This document shows, in pieces, positions 29,585-37,695 of a stretch of 64,000 nt of DNA (position 1 is the first letter of the stretch; every line of letters begins with the position of its first letter). Made by a program: the position numbers and the translations under genes. The stretch is taken from the NCBI RefSeq assembly GCF_036014115.1, contig NZ_CP107913.1, forward strand, positions 7,309,501-7,373,500, written 5' to 3'. The notes under the pieces are model-generated. The model made no database searches. It was not told the origin of the DNA and saw only the letters and a list, made by a program, of their open reading frames with translations. This DNA comes from Streptomyces sp. NBC_00448. Its GTDB lineage: Bacteria > Actinomycetota > Actinomycetes > Streptomycetales > Streptomycetaceae.

Positions 29585-30556
29585 TCAGCGTCCGGGTACG
29601 GGTACGGCGGGGTCGATCGGCTCGACGGATTCGACGTCCATGCGGGCCGGGGTGCCGAGCGCGGCGCCGCAGCTCTCCGGGCGCGGGGGAGTGGCGGCGT
29701 GCTGGGCGACCAGGACCCGCCAGGCCCGCCCGTCGGTGTGGTCGACGTGTACGGTCCAGGCGGTTCGTGCGTCGGGGCCGGAGCCGGAGCCGGATGCGGG
29801 TTCCGGCTCGACGGGGTCGGTGCCGCGCACGGTCAGCGCGGCCGCGCGCTCCTCGTCGATCAGGGCGCGGACCGCCAACTCGGCTGCCTGGCCGGGCCGG
29901 GACCAGGTGGAGCGGCCGCGGCAGCCTTCGAGGGCGACCCGGCCGGAGTGCGCGGCAGTGAGCGCGTCCTTGGCGGTGGCCGCGTCGAGCCGGCCGTAGG
30001 AGTAGCCGTGCGGGAGGACCAGCATGGTCGGGGCGAAGCGGTGGCCACCGAGGTGCGTGGTCTCCCAGACGTCGAGGCCGCCGTCGGTGGCGAGTTCGGC
30101 CGCGAGCGGACGGCCGTGGAGGGCGCAACAGCGGTCGCGGGTGCCGTTGGTGCAGATGAGGGCGATGGGCGGGCCGTCGTAGCGGGTGCCGAAGTCGGCG
30201 GGGTGGCCGGCGCCGAGGGCCGGGAAGTCCAGGGTGGCCAGTTCTGCGGGATCGGCGAGGGCGGCGGTGCGAATCCATGAGCGGTCGGGCGCGGTGTGGG
30301 CGGCGATCACATGGCGGCGGTGCGGCTGATGGGTGTCGGCGTGCCGGCCGGGGCGGCGGATGAGGCCGAGCCGGACACCGGTGCCGTCGGCGAGGCGTTC
30401 CAGTTCGCGGCCGAGCGCCGGGTCGAGGTGGCTGGACCGAAGGGCCTTGGCTCCCCACGGACCCGGCTGCTCGATCAGCAGCCAGGTCCGTGCGGTCGCC
30501 GCGGTGGCGGCCACCGGTTCGGCGAGTTCGATCGAGGCACGCGTGCAGAGGCTCAC
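29585..30556 (-). CDS. Sucrase/ferredoxin-like protein
   Basis: A 323-residue protein of the Sucrase/ferredoxin-like family, which has a thioredoxin-like fold that may bind a 2Fe-2S cluster. The diagnostic parts are TAATARTWLLIEQPGPWG near the N-terminus, IALICTNGTRDRCCALHGRPLA (cysteine cluster) and VWETTHLGGHRFAPTMLVLPHG. The GTG at 30556 (VSLCTRAS) was preferred because relatives start here and because TAGGCT lies 7 bases upstream (leaderless). The alternative GTG 30583 lies inside the inserted IS and cannot be native. The IS now separates the -10 from its former upstream DNA. Confidence 0.85.
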   Translation of the reverse strand: MSLCTRASIELAEPVAATAATARTWLLIEQPGPWGAKALRSSHLDPALGRELERLADGTGVRLGLIRRPGRHADTHQPHRRHVIAAHTAPDRSWIRTAALADPAELATLDFPALGAGHPADFGTRYDGPPIALICTNGTRDRCCALHGRPLAAELATDGGLDVWETTHLGGHRFAPTMLVLPHGYSYGRLDAATAKDALTAAHSGRVALEGCRGRSTWSRPGQAAELAVRALIDEERAAALTVRGTDPVEPEPASGSGSGPDARTAWTVHVDHTDGRAWRVLVAQHAATPPRPESCGAALGTPARMDVESVEPIDPAVPVPGR

Positions 30557-30563
30557 CCCGCCG

Positions 30564-30569
30564 AGCCTA
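30564..30569 (-). promoter_or_regulatory. Leaderless-type -10 box at the IS junction
   Basis: TAGGCT on the minus strand, 7 bases before GTG 30556. Four of its six bases are part of the target duplication, so the hexamer survived insertion but everything upstream is now IS sequence. Confidence 0.5.
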
Positions 30570-30571
30570 GT
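30566..30571. repeat. Target site duplication, left copy (CCTAGT)
   Basis: CCTAGT immediately left of the IS end; the same six bases occur at 31637-31642. Confidence 0.9.
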
Positions 30572-31636
30572 TGTTCTGTCCACGGAGGTTGGTGACAGTG
30601 ATCACGGTGGGGTGATCTTGAACGAGTAAGGGCCTTCCGGGTTCGGTGTGGATTGCGACATCGACATCGAACGATCAGAAGGCCCTCATGCCCCACCGTA
30701 ATGCACCTCTGACCGAGACCGGCCGTCTGCGGCTGGCCCGCTGCATCGTTGACGACCGGTGGACCCTGCGCCGGGCCGCCGAACGCTTCCAGGTCTCGCC
30801 CACCACGGCTCAGCGGTGGGCGGCCCGCTACCGGGAGCTGGGCGAGGCCGGGATGGTCGACCGCTCCTCGCGCCCGCACTCCAGCCCGCGCCGGACACCG
30901 ACCCGTACCGAGCGGCGGATCATCAAGGTCCGTGTCCTGCGCCGGTGGGGACCGGCCCGTATCGCCTACCTTCTCGGGCTGAACCCGGCGACCGTGCACC
31001 GTGTCCTGACCCGCTACCGGCTGGCCCGTCTGGCCCACCTGGACCGTGCCACCGGCCGGGTGATCCGCCGCTACGAACACGCCGCCCCCGGCGACCTCGT
31101 CCACGTCGACATCAAGAAACTCGGCAACATCCCCGACGGCGGCGGCCACAAGGTCCTCGGCCGGCAAGCAGGCCGCAAGAACCGCACCAAGGCGGGCATG
31201 AGCTTCCTGCACAACGCCATCGACGACCACTCCCGCCTGGCCTACAGCGAAATCCTGGCCGACGAGAAGAAAGAGACCGCCGTCGGGTTCTGGCAGCGCG
31301 CCCACGCCTTCTTCGCCGCCGCCGGTATCACCGTCCAGCGGGTCCTGACCGACAACGGCTCCTGCTACAAGTCACATCTGTGGCGCAACTCCCTTGCCGA
31401 GCAAGGTATTTCACACAAACGCACCCGGCCCTACCGGCCCCAGACCAACGGCAAGGTCGAACGGTTCAACCGCACCCTGCTGGACGAATGGGCCTACGCG
31501 AAGCCCTACCGCACCGACGCCGAACGACGCGCCGCCTATCAGCAGTGGCTCCACACCTACAATCACCACCGCGGACACACCGCACTCAAAGGCCAACCAC
31601 CCGCCAGCCGCGTCCCCAACCTAACGGGTCAGTACA
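30572..31636 (+). mobile_element. Complete IS481-family insertion sequence (1065 bp)
   Basis: Bounded by imperfect terminal inverted repeats beginning TGT (TGTTCTGTCCACGG... on the left and TGTACTGACCCGTT... read inward on the right; 19 of the first 29 bases agree) and by a perfect 6-bp target duplication CCTAGT. It carries one transposase gene. The exact duplication suggests a recent insertion. It lies between the sucrase/ferredoxin-like gene and the end of parC. Confidence 0.92.
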
Positions 31637-31641
31637 CCTAG
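30688..31641 (+). CDS. IS481-family DDE transposase
   Basis: A 317-residue transposase. An N-terminal HTH region (RWTLRRAAERFQVSPTTAQRWAARY...GMVDRSSRPHSSP) is followed by a second HTH-like segment and the DDE integrase core: first aspartate in LVHVDIKKLG, second in LTDNGSCYKS, glutamate in GKVERFNRTLLDEW; all are present, so it should be active. ATG 30688 gives MPHRNAPLTETG, the usual start of Streptomyces IS481 transposases. The reading frame runs out of the element: its last residue uses the final IS base, and the TAG stop (31639-31641) lies in the target duplication. Confidence 0.94.
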   Translation: MPHRNAPLTETGRLRLARCIVDDRWTLRRAAERFQVSPTTAQRWAARYRELGEAGMVDRSSRPHSSPRRTPTRTERRIIKVRVLRRWGPARIAYLLGLNPATVHRVLTRYRLARLAHLDRATGRVIRRYEHAAPGDLVHVDIKKLGNIPDGGGHKVLGRQAGRKNRTKAGMSFLHNAIDDHSRLAYSEILADEKKETAVGFWQRAHAFFAAAGITVQRVLTDNGSCYKSHLWRNSLAEQGISHKRTRPYRPQTNGKVERFNRTLLDEWAYAKPYRTDAERRAAYQQWLHTYNHHRGHTALKGQPPASRVPNLTGQYT

Positions 31642-31642
31642 T
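31637..31642. repeat. Target site duplication, right copy (CCTAGT)
   Basis: Identical to 30566-30571. It contains the TAG that ends the transposase gene. Confidence 0.9.
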
Positions 31643-31720
31643 GCGCCCGGCGGGGCGGACCTGTACGCGTACCGCCGGACCCGTAGCCGGACCTGCGTCC
31701 GCAGCCGTGTTCGTAGCTCC

Positions 31721-31756
31721 GCACCCGCACCTGCACCCGCACCTGCACCTGCACCC
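31721..31756. repeat. Tandem hexamer GCACCY x6
   Basis: Six head-to-tail copies of GCACCC or GCACCT between the IS and the parC terminator. Confidence 0.85.
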
Positions 31757-31759
31757 GCT

Positions 31760-31794
31760 CCCGCGCCCGGGCCTCGTGGGGGCCCGGGCGCGGG
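31760..31794 (-). terminator. Hairpin terminator of parC
   Basis: Perfect 14-bp stem (CCCGCGCCCGGGCC / GGCCCGGGCGCGGG) with a 7-base loop, 8 bp beyond the parC stop. Confidence 0.8.
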
Positions 31795-31801
31795 ACTTCC
31801 G

Positions 31802-34249
31802 TCAGGCCGGGCCCGCGATGGACGTGACCGGCTTCGCCAGTGGGACACCGGAGCCGTCGCGGCGCGGGTCCTTCGGCGGGAGCTCGGCGGGCGCGCCCGT
31901 CGAGGTGGCCGCGCGGGCGGGGGCGGGGCCGGCCCAGGCGAGCGACAGCCCGCTCTCGCCCCGCAGGAAGCGCTGGCAGCGCACCCCGCCGGTGGCCCGG
32001 CCCTTGCGCGGGTACTGGTCGAACGGCGTCAGCTTCGCGGTGCCCTCGCCGGCGCCGTCCAGGGTGCCCTCGGAACGGGCCACGGTGAAGACCACCGCGT
32101 CCACGGCCGGGTCCACCGCGGTGAAGGAGATCACCTGGGCGCCGTCCGCGAGCTTGATGCCGGCCATGCCGCCCGCCGGGCGGCCCTGCGGACGCACCTG
32201 GGCGGCCGGGTAGCGCAGCAGTTGGGCGTCGTCGGTGATGAAGACCAGATCCTCCTCGCCGGTGCGCAACTCCACCGCGCCGACGATCACGTCGCCCTCC
32301 TTGAGGGTGATGACCTCCAGGTCGTCCTTGTTCGACGGGTAGTCCGGCACGACCCGCTTGACCACCCCCTGCGCGGTGCCGAGCGCCAGCCCGGGCGAGG
32401 ACTCGTCGAGCGTGGTCAGGCACAGCGCCCGTTCCCCGTCGTCGAGCGCGAGGAACTCCGTCAGCGGCGCCCCGCCGGCCAGGGACGGCGGGCCCGCGGT
32501 GTCCGGCAGCATCGGCAGGTCGATGACGGTCAGCCGCAGCAGCCGCCCGGTCGAGGTCACCACGCCGAGGTCGGAGCGCGCGGTGGTCGGCACCGCCGAC
32601 AGGATCACGTCGTGTTTGGCCCGCTTGCCCGAGCCGTCGGTGAGCGGCTCGCCCACCCCGGTGCGGGCCAGCAGCCCGGTCGAGGAGAGCAGCACCCGGC
32701 ACGGGTCGTCGGCGACCTCGAGCGGCACCGCGGCGGCCGGCGCGCCCGCCGACTCCAGCAGCACGGTGCGCCGTTCGGTGCTGTACTTCTTCGCGACCGC
32801 GGCCAGCTCCGCCGACACCAGCTTGCGCAGTTCCGCGTCCGACTCCAGGATGCGGGTCAGCTCGGCGATCTCCTCGTTGAGCCGGTCGCGTTCGGCCTCC
32901 AGCTCGATCCGGTCGAAGCGGGTCAGCCGGCGCAGCGGGGTGTCGAGGATGTACTGGGTCTGGATGTCGGACAGGCCGAACCGGTCCATCAGCCGTTCCT
33001 TGGCCTGCGCCGCGTTGTCGCTGGACCGGATGATGGAGATGACCTCGTCGATGTCGACCAGCGCCACCAGCAGGCCGTCCACCAGGTGCAGCCGGTCGCG
33101 GCGCTTGGTGCGCCGGAACTCGCAGCGCCGCCGCACCACCGTGAAGCGGTGGTCGACGTAGACCTCCAGCAGCTCCTTGAGGCCGAGGGTGAGCGGCTGG
33201 CCGTCCACCAGGGCCACGTTGTTGATGCCGAAGGAGTCCTCCATCGGCGTCAGCTTGTAGAGCTGTTCGAGCACGGCCTCGGGGTTGAAGCCGTTCTTGA
33301 TCTCGATGACCAGCCGCAGGCCGTGCTCGCGGTCGGTGAGGTCCTTGACGTCGGCGATGCCCTGGAGCTTCTTCGCGCCGACCATGTCCTTGATCTTGGC
33401 GATGACCTTCTCGGGCCCGACGGTGAAGGGCAGTTCGGTGACGACCAGGCCCTTGCGGCGCGGGGTGACGTCCTCCACCGCCACGGTGGCACGGATCTTG
33501 AAGGTGCCGCGGCCGGTCTCGTACGCGTCGCGGATGCCGGACAGCCCGATGATCCGGCCGCCGGTGGGCAGGTCAGGACCGGGAACGTGGCGCATCAGCG
33601 CGTCGAGGTCCGCGTTCGGGTACCGGATCAGGTGCCGGGCGGCGGAGACCACCTCGCCCAGGTTGTGCGGCGGCATGTTCGTGGCCATGCCGACCGCGAT
33701 CCCGGACGAGCCGTTGACCAGCAGGTTCGGGTAGGCGGCCGGCAGGACGTCGGGTTCCTGCTCCTGGCCGTCGTAGTTGGGCGCGAAGTCGACGGTGTCC
33801 TCGTCGATCGACTCGACCATGAGCTGGGCCGGGCCCGACATGCGCGCCTCGGTGTAGCGCATCGCGGCCGGCATGTCGTCCAGCGAGCCGAAGTTGCCGT
33901 GCCCGTCGACCAGCGGCAGGCGCTGCGAGAAGGGCTGCGCCATCCGGACCATCGCGTCGTAGATCGACGCGTCGCCGTGCGGGTGCAGCTTGCCCATCAC
34001 CTCGCCGACCACGCGGGCGCACTTGACGAAGCCGCGCTCGGGGCGCAGGCCCATCTCGTTCATCTGGTAGACGATGCGGCGGTGCACCGGCTTCATGCCG
34101 TCACGGGCGTCGGGCAGCGCGCGGGCGTAGATCACCGAGTAGGCGTACTCAAGGTAGGAGCCCTTCATCTCGTCCACGACGTCGATGTCGAGGATGCGCT
34201 CCTCGAAGTCGTCGTCCGGGGGCGGGCTCTTCGTCGTGCGGCGGGCCAT
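31802..34249 (-). CDS. parC: DNA topoisomerase IV/gyrase-type A subunit (ParC)
   Basis: DNA-cleaving subunit of a type IIA topoisomerase and probable partner of the ParE encoded 7 kb away. The 815-residue protein starts MARRTTKSPPPDDDFEERIL, then has SYLEYAYSVIYARALPDARDGMKPVHRRI, HPHGDASIYDAMVRMAQ and the catalytic tyrosine in AMRYTEARM. The C-terminal half has the blades typical of GyrA/ParC (for example VVTSTGRLLRLT, VITLKEGDVIVGA, GRATGGVRC); the GyrA box is not obvious, as expected for ParC. An open frame continues upstream but ATG 34249 is the start used by relatives, with GGAG upstream. Confidence 0.93.
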   Translation of the reverse strand: MARRTTKSPPPDDDFEERILDIDVVDEMKGSYLEYAYSVIYARALPDARDGMKPVHRRIVYQMNEMGLRPERGFVKCARVVGEVMGKLHPHGDASIYDAMVRMAQPFSQRLPLVDGHGNFGSLDDMPAAMRYTEARMSGPAQLMVESIDEDTVDFAPNYDGQEQEPDVLPAAYPNLLVNGSSGIAVGMATNMPPHNLGEVVSAARHLIRYPNADLDALMRHVPGPDLPTGGRIIGLSGIRDAYETGRGTFKIRATVAVEDVTPRRKGLVVTELPFTVGPEKVIAKIKDMVGAKKLQGIADVKDLTDREHGLRLVIEIKNGFNPEAVLEQLYKLTPMEDSFGINNVALVDGQPLTLGLKELLEVYVDHRFTVVRRRCEFRRTKRRDRLHLVDGLLVALVDIDEVISIIRSSDNAAQAKERLMDRFGLSDIQTQYILDTPLRRLTRFDRIELEAERDRLNEEIAELTRILESDAELRKLVSAELAAVAKKYSTERRTVLLESAGAPAAAVPLEVADDPCRVLLSSTGLLARTGVGEPLTDGSGKRAKHDVILSAVPTTARSDLGVVTSTGRLLRLTVIDLPMLPDTAGPPSLAGGAPLTEFLALDDGERALCLTTLDESSPGLALGTAQGVVKRVVPDYPSNKDDLEVITLKEGDVIVGAVELRTGEEDLVFITDDAQLLRYPAAQVRPQGRPAGGMAGIKLADGAQVISFTAVDPAVDAVVFTVARSEGTLDGAGEGTAKLTPFDQYPRKGRATGGVRCQRFLRGESGLSLAWAGPAPARAATSTGAPAELPPKDPRRDGSGVPLAKPVTSIAGPA

Positions 34250-34465
34250 CTCGGCGGCGCTCCTTTGCCTTGCGTGGTGCCTTCGGGTGCGTTGCGTGTG
34301 CCTTGCGTGCTGCTGCGGTTCTGCGGTCCTGCGTCGGTCGTTCTGCGGTTCCGCGGTCCTGTGTCTGTCGTGCGGCGGTGCCGCGTGAGTCGTGTTGCGG
34401 TCCCGCTTCGGTGCCGCGTCTGTCGTGCCTCGGTCGTGCGTCCGTCCTGCGTGTGCCTGCTCGTC
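34250..34465 (-). other. Base-skewed parC leader/upstream region
   Basis: In the 216 bases from 34250 to 34465 the plus strand has a single A (34388); the parC-sense strand therefore has one T. The tract is made of degenerate copies of a CGGTCCTGCGTC / CGGTTCTGCGG-like unit. If part of the parC mRNA, it would be an almost U-free, weakly folding leader. No gene is supported here. Confidence 0.75.
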
Positions 34466-34678
34466 AAGCGTCTGCCCGCGTGCCTCGCGGTCGTGCACGG
34501 GCGGCGGGCATACGCCGCGATGCGGCGCGGTCCATTGTGGACCGCGGCACCGACAACACCGACCGCGACCCGGCACGAGCGCGTTCCGGGCGGGAACTTC
34601 GCGCGGCGCGGGCACGCTTGCCTAGAGTGGCAGCACTCTACGCAGTCACGCAGCAGCGACCGGAAGGACAGCTTGCCC
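34466..34678 (+). promoter_or_regulatory. Promoter region of the M16 peptidase operon
   Basis: 213 bp that include TAGAGT (about 34623-34628) as a -10 candidate and a GGAAGGA ribosome site at 34662-34668 before ATG 34679. The parC promoter probably also lies here or in the adjacent skewed tract. Confidence 0.45.
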
Positions 34679-36061
34679 ATGGGTCACACGGCCACGCCGG
34701 AGGCACACTCCAGCGGCCTGACAGCCACCGAGCACCGCTTGGCGAACGGCCTGCGAGTGGTGCTCTCCGAAGACCACCTCACGCCGGTCGCCGCGGTATG
34801 CCTCTGGTACGACGTCGGTTCACGCCATGAGGTCGAGGGCCGCACCGGTCTCGCCCACCTCTTCGAGCACCTGATGTTCCAGGGCTCCGCCAGCGTCAAG
34901 GGCAACGGGCACTTCGAACTCGTCCAGGGCGCGGGCGGTTCGCTCAACGGCACCACCAGCTTCGAGCGCACCAACTACTTCGAGACGATGCCCGCCCACC
35001 AGCTCGAACTGGCCCTGTGGCTGGAGGCCGACCGCATGGGCAGCCTGCTGACCGCACTGGACCAGGAGAGCCTGGACAACCAGCGGGACGTGGTGAAGAA
35101 CGAGCGCCGCCAGCGGTACGACAACGTGCCCTACGGCACGGCCTTCGAACGGCTCAGCGCGCTCGCCTTCCCCGACGGCCACCCGTACCACCACACGCCG
35201 ATCGGCTCGATGGCCGACCTCGACGCGGCCTCCCTGGAGGACGCCCGCGCCTTCTTCCGCACGTACTACGCGCCCGGCAACGCGGTGCTGTCCGTGGTCG
35301 GCGACATCGACCCGGAGCAGACCCTCGGCTGGATCGAGCGGTACTTCGGCACCATCCCCGCGCACAACGGCAAGCCCGAGCCGCGCGACGGCTCGCTGCC
35401 CGACGTGGTCGGCGAGAACGTCCGGGAGGTGATCGAGGAGGACGTGCCCTCCCGCGCCCTGATGGCGGCCTACCGGCTGCCCCAGGACGGCACCCGTGAG
35501 AGTGATGCCGCCGACCTGGCGTTGACGGTGCTGGGCGGCGGCGAGTCCTCCCGGCTGCACAACCGGCTGGTACGGCGGGACCGTTCCGCCGTCACCGCCG
35601 GGTTCGGCCTGCTGCGGCTGGCGGGGGCGCCCTCGCTCGGCTGGCTGGACGTCAAGGCGTCCAGCGGTGTCGAGCTGGCCGCCATCGAGGCGGCCGTCGA
35701 CGAGGAGCTGGCCCGTTTCGCCGAACAGGGCCCCACCGCCGAGGAGATGGAGCGGGCGCAGGCCCAGCTGGAGCGCGAGTGGTTGGACCGGCTCGCCACG
35801 GTGGCCGGCCGCGCCGACGAACTGTGCCGCTTCGCCGTGCTGTTCGGCGACCCGCAGCTCGCCCTCACCGCGGTGCAGCGGGTGCTGGACGTGACCGCGG
35901 AAGAGGTCAAGGCGGTCGCCGCGGCGCGGCTGCGCCCGGACAACCGGGCCGTCCTCGTCTACGAGCCCACCGCGGCCGCCGCCGAGCAGGACGACGAGCA
36001 GGACGACGACCAGGACGAGCAGAACCAGCAGGACGAGCAGGGAGAAGGTGCCGAGGCATGA
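34679..36061 (+). CDS. Peptidase M16 family protein, catalytic subunit
   Basis: A 460-residue zinc peptidase. The inverted HxxEH motif is HLFEH (H60, E63, H64) in GLAHLFEHLMFQGS, with the third ligand region further on (DNQRDVVKNERRQRYDN). Two M16 halves are present. The last 30 residues are acidic and glutamine-rich (EQDDEQDDDQDEQNQQDEQ). The TGA overlaps the ATG of the second M16 gene (ATGA), which points to a heterodimer like PqqF/mitochondrial processing peptidase, with this as the active chain. It has no signal peptide; it is likely cytoplasmic. Confidence 0.93.
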   Translation: MGHTATPEAHSSGLTATEHRLANGLRVVLSEDHLTPVAAVCLWYDVGSRHEVEGRTGLAHLFEHLMFQGSASVKGNGHFELVQGAGGSLNGTTSFERTNYFETMPAHQLELALWLEADRMGSLLTALDQESLDNQRDVVKNERRQRYDNVPYGTAFERLSALAFPDGHPYHHTPIGSMADLDAASLEDARAFFRTYYAPGNAVLSVVGDIDPEQTLGWIERYFGTIPAHNGKPEPRDGSLPDVVGENVREVIEEDVPSRALMAAYRLPQDGTRESDAADLALTVLGGGESSRLHNRLVRRDRSAVTAGFGLLRLAGAPSLGWLDVKASSGVELAAIEAAVDEELARFAEQGPTAEEMERAQAQLEREWLDRLATVAGRADELCRFAVLFGDPQLALTAVQRVLDVTAEEVKAVAAARLRPDNRAVLVYEPTAAAAEQDDEQDDDQDEQNQQDEQGEGAEA

Positions 36062-37443
36062 GCGACACCGCCGCCACCATGACGTTCCACCCGCGGCCGC
36101 AGGCCGGGGAGCCCAAGCCGTGGGCCTTCCCCGCGCCCGAGCGGGGCACCCTGGCCAACGGCCTGACCCTGCTCACCAGCCACCGCCCCGGCCAGCAGGT
36201 CGTCGCGGTCGAGGTGCTGCTCGCGGCCCCGCTGGCCGCTGAGCCGAAGGACCTCGACGGCGTGGCCACCATCATGGCCAGGGCGCTGTCGGAGGGCACC
36301 GACCAGCACTCCGCGGAGGAGTTCGCCGCCGAGCTGGAGCGCTGCGGCGCGACGCTCGACGCGCACGCCGACCACCCGGGGGTGCGGGTCTCCCTCGAAG
36401 TGCCCGCGTCCCGGCTGGACAAGGCGCTGGACCTGCTCGCCGAGGCGCTGCGGGCGCCGGCCTTCCCGGACGACGAGATCAAGCGGCTGGTCGCCAACCG
36501 GCTCGACGAGATCCCGCACGAGCTGGCCAACCCCGGCCGCCGGGCCGCGATGGCGCTGTCGAAGGAGCTGTTCCCGGCCGAGGCGCGCAACTCGCGGCCC
36601 CGCCAGGGCACCGAGGAGACCGTGCGGCGGATCGACGCGGCCGCCGTGCGCGCCTTCTACGCCGCGCACGTACGGCCGGCCACGGCCACCGCCGTGGTGG
36701 TCGGCGACCTGACCGGCATCGACCTGCCCGCGCTGCTGGACGGCACGCTCGGCCGCTGGACCGGCACCAAGGCCGAGCCGCCGGCCCGCGCGGCGATCAC
36801 CTCCGACGACACCGCCCGGGTGGTGATCGTGGACCGGCCAGGCTCGGTGCAGACCCAGCTGCTGATCGGCCGGACCGGCCCGGACCGGCAGGCCCGGGTG
36901 TGGGCGGCGCAGGTGCTGGGCACCTACTGCCTCGGCGGCACCCTCACCTCCCGGCTGGACCGGGTGCTGCGCGAGGAGAAGGGCTACACCTACGGGGTAC
37001 GCGCCTTCGGCCAGGTGCTGCTCTCCTCCGCCGACGGCACCGGTGCCGCGCTGCTGGCGATCAGCGGCTCGGTCGCCACCGAGGTGACCGGCCCGGCGCT
37101 CGCCGACACCTGGCGGGTGATCCGCGAGCTGGGCGAGGGCGGGCTGACCGACGCCGAGCGCGACGTCGCGGTGCAGAACCTCGTCGGGGTGGCGCCGCTG
37201 CGCTACGAGACCGCCGCCGCGGTGGCGGGCACCTTCGCCGACCAGGTCGAGCAGGAGCTGCCCGACGACTTCCAGGCCGCGCTGTACGCCCGGCTCACCG
37301 AGACCGGCACGGTGGAGGCGACGGCCGCGGTGGTCAACGCCTTCCCGCTCGACCGCCTGGTGGTGGTCCTGGTCGGCGACGCGGCCGCGATCACCGAGCC
37401 GGTACGGGAGCTGGGCATCGGCCCGGTGACCGTCGTCTCCTGA
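36058..37443 (+). CDS. Peptidase M16 family protein, non-catalytic subunit
   Basis: A 461-residue M16 homologue without HxxEH: the corresponding helix reads GVATIMARALSEG. It keeps the Arg/Tyr pair region (LREEKGYTYGVRAF) that in two-subunit M16 enzymes completes the active site of the partner. It overlaps the catalytic gene by 4 bp, so equal production is likely. Substrates are unknown; a role in processing or degrading small peptides is inference. Confidence 0.92.
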   Translation: MSDTAATMTFHPRPQAGEPKPWAFPAPERGTLANGLTLLTSHRPGQQVVAVEVLLAAPLAAEPKDLDGVATIMARALSEGTDQHSAEEFAAELERCGATLDAHADHPGVRVSLEVPASRLDKALDLLAEALRAPAFPDDEIKRLVANRLDEIPHELANPGRRAAMALSKELFPAEARNSRPRQGTEETVRRIDAAAVRAFYAAHVRPATATAVVVGDLTGIDLPALLDGTLGRWTGTKAEPPARAAITSDDTARVVIVDRPGSVQTQLLIGRTGPDRQARVWAAQVLGTYCLGGTLTSRLDRVLREEKGYTYGVRAFGQVLLSSADGTGAALLAISGSVATEVTGPALADTWRVIRELGEGGLTDAERDVAVQNLVGVAPLRYETAAAVAGTFADQVEQELPDDFQAALYARLTETGTVEATAAVVNAFPLDRLVVVLVGDAAAITEPVRELGIGPVTVVS

Positions 37444-37471
37444 CCCACCGGCCCCCGGCCCACCGCACCGA

Positions 37472-37512
37472 CCGGAACCCCGGCCCGCCCGCGCGGCGCG
37501 CCGGGGTTCCGG
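37472..37512 (+). terminator. Hairpin terminator of the M16 operon
   Basis: CCGGAACCCCGGC (37472-37484) and GCCGGGGTTCCGG (37500-37512) form a perfect 13-bp stem, 29 bp after the stop. Confidence 0.8.
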
Positions 37513-37680
37513 CACTCCCGGGCCCGTACGGCGCGTGCCCGTACCGCCGCACCCCCCGCTCCTCCGTAGCCCCTCGTACGGCCCCCGCTTCTCCGTTCCG
37601 CGTTCCGCGGTCGTCGGCCCGCTGTCCAAAAACGATCCAAGAATTCAGGGGCTGCTTTCCCGCCCGCACTCGTGCTGGAA

Positions 37681-37686
37681 TAGAGT
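37681..37686 (+). promoter_or_regulatory. -10 box of the GntR/FCD gene
   Basis: TAGAGT, 9 bases before ATG 37696; near-leaderless layout. Confidence 0.5.
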
Positions 37687-37695
37687 CGCGACAGA

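Noticed and set aside
30581..30583. GTG at 30583 as the start of the sucrase/ferredoxin-like gene
   Set aside because: It lies inside the inserted element, so it cannot be the native start; GTG 30556 fits family alignments and a leaderless -10.
32222..34678. Plus-strand open frame running through parC into the M16 gene
   Set aside because: Only the part from 34679 matches a protein family; the upstream part is antisense to parC and the skewed tract.
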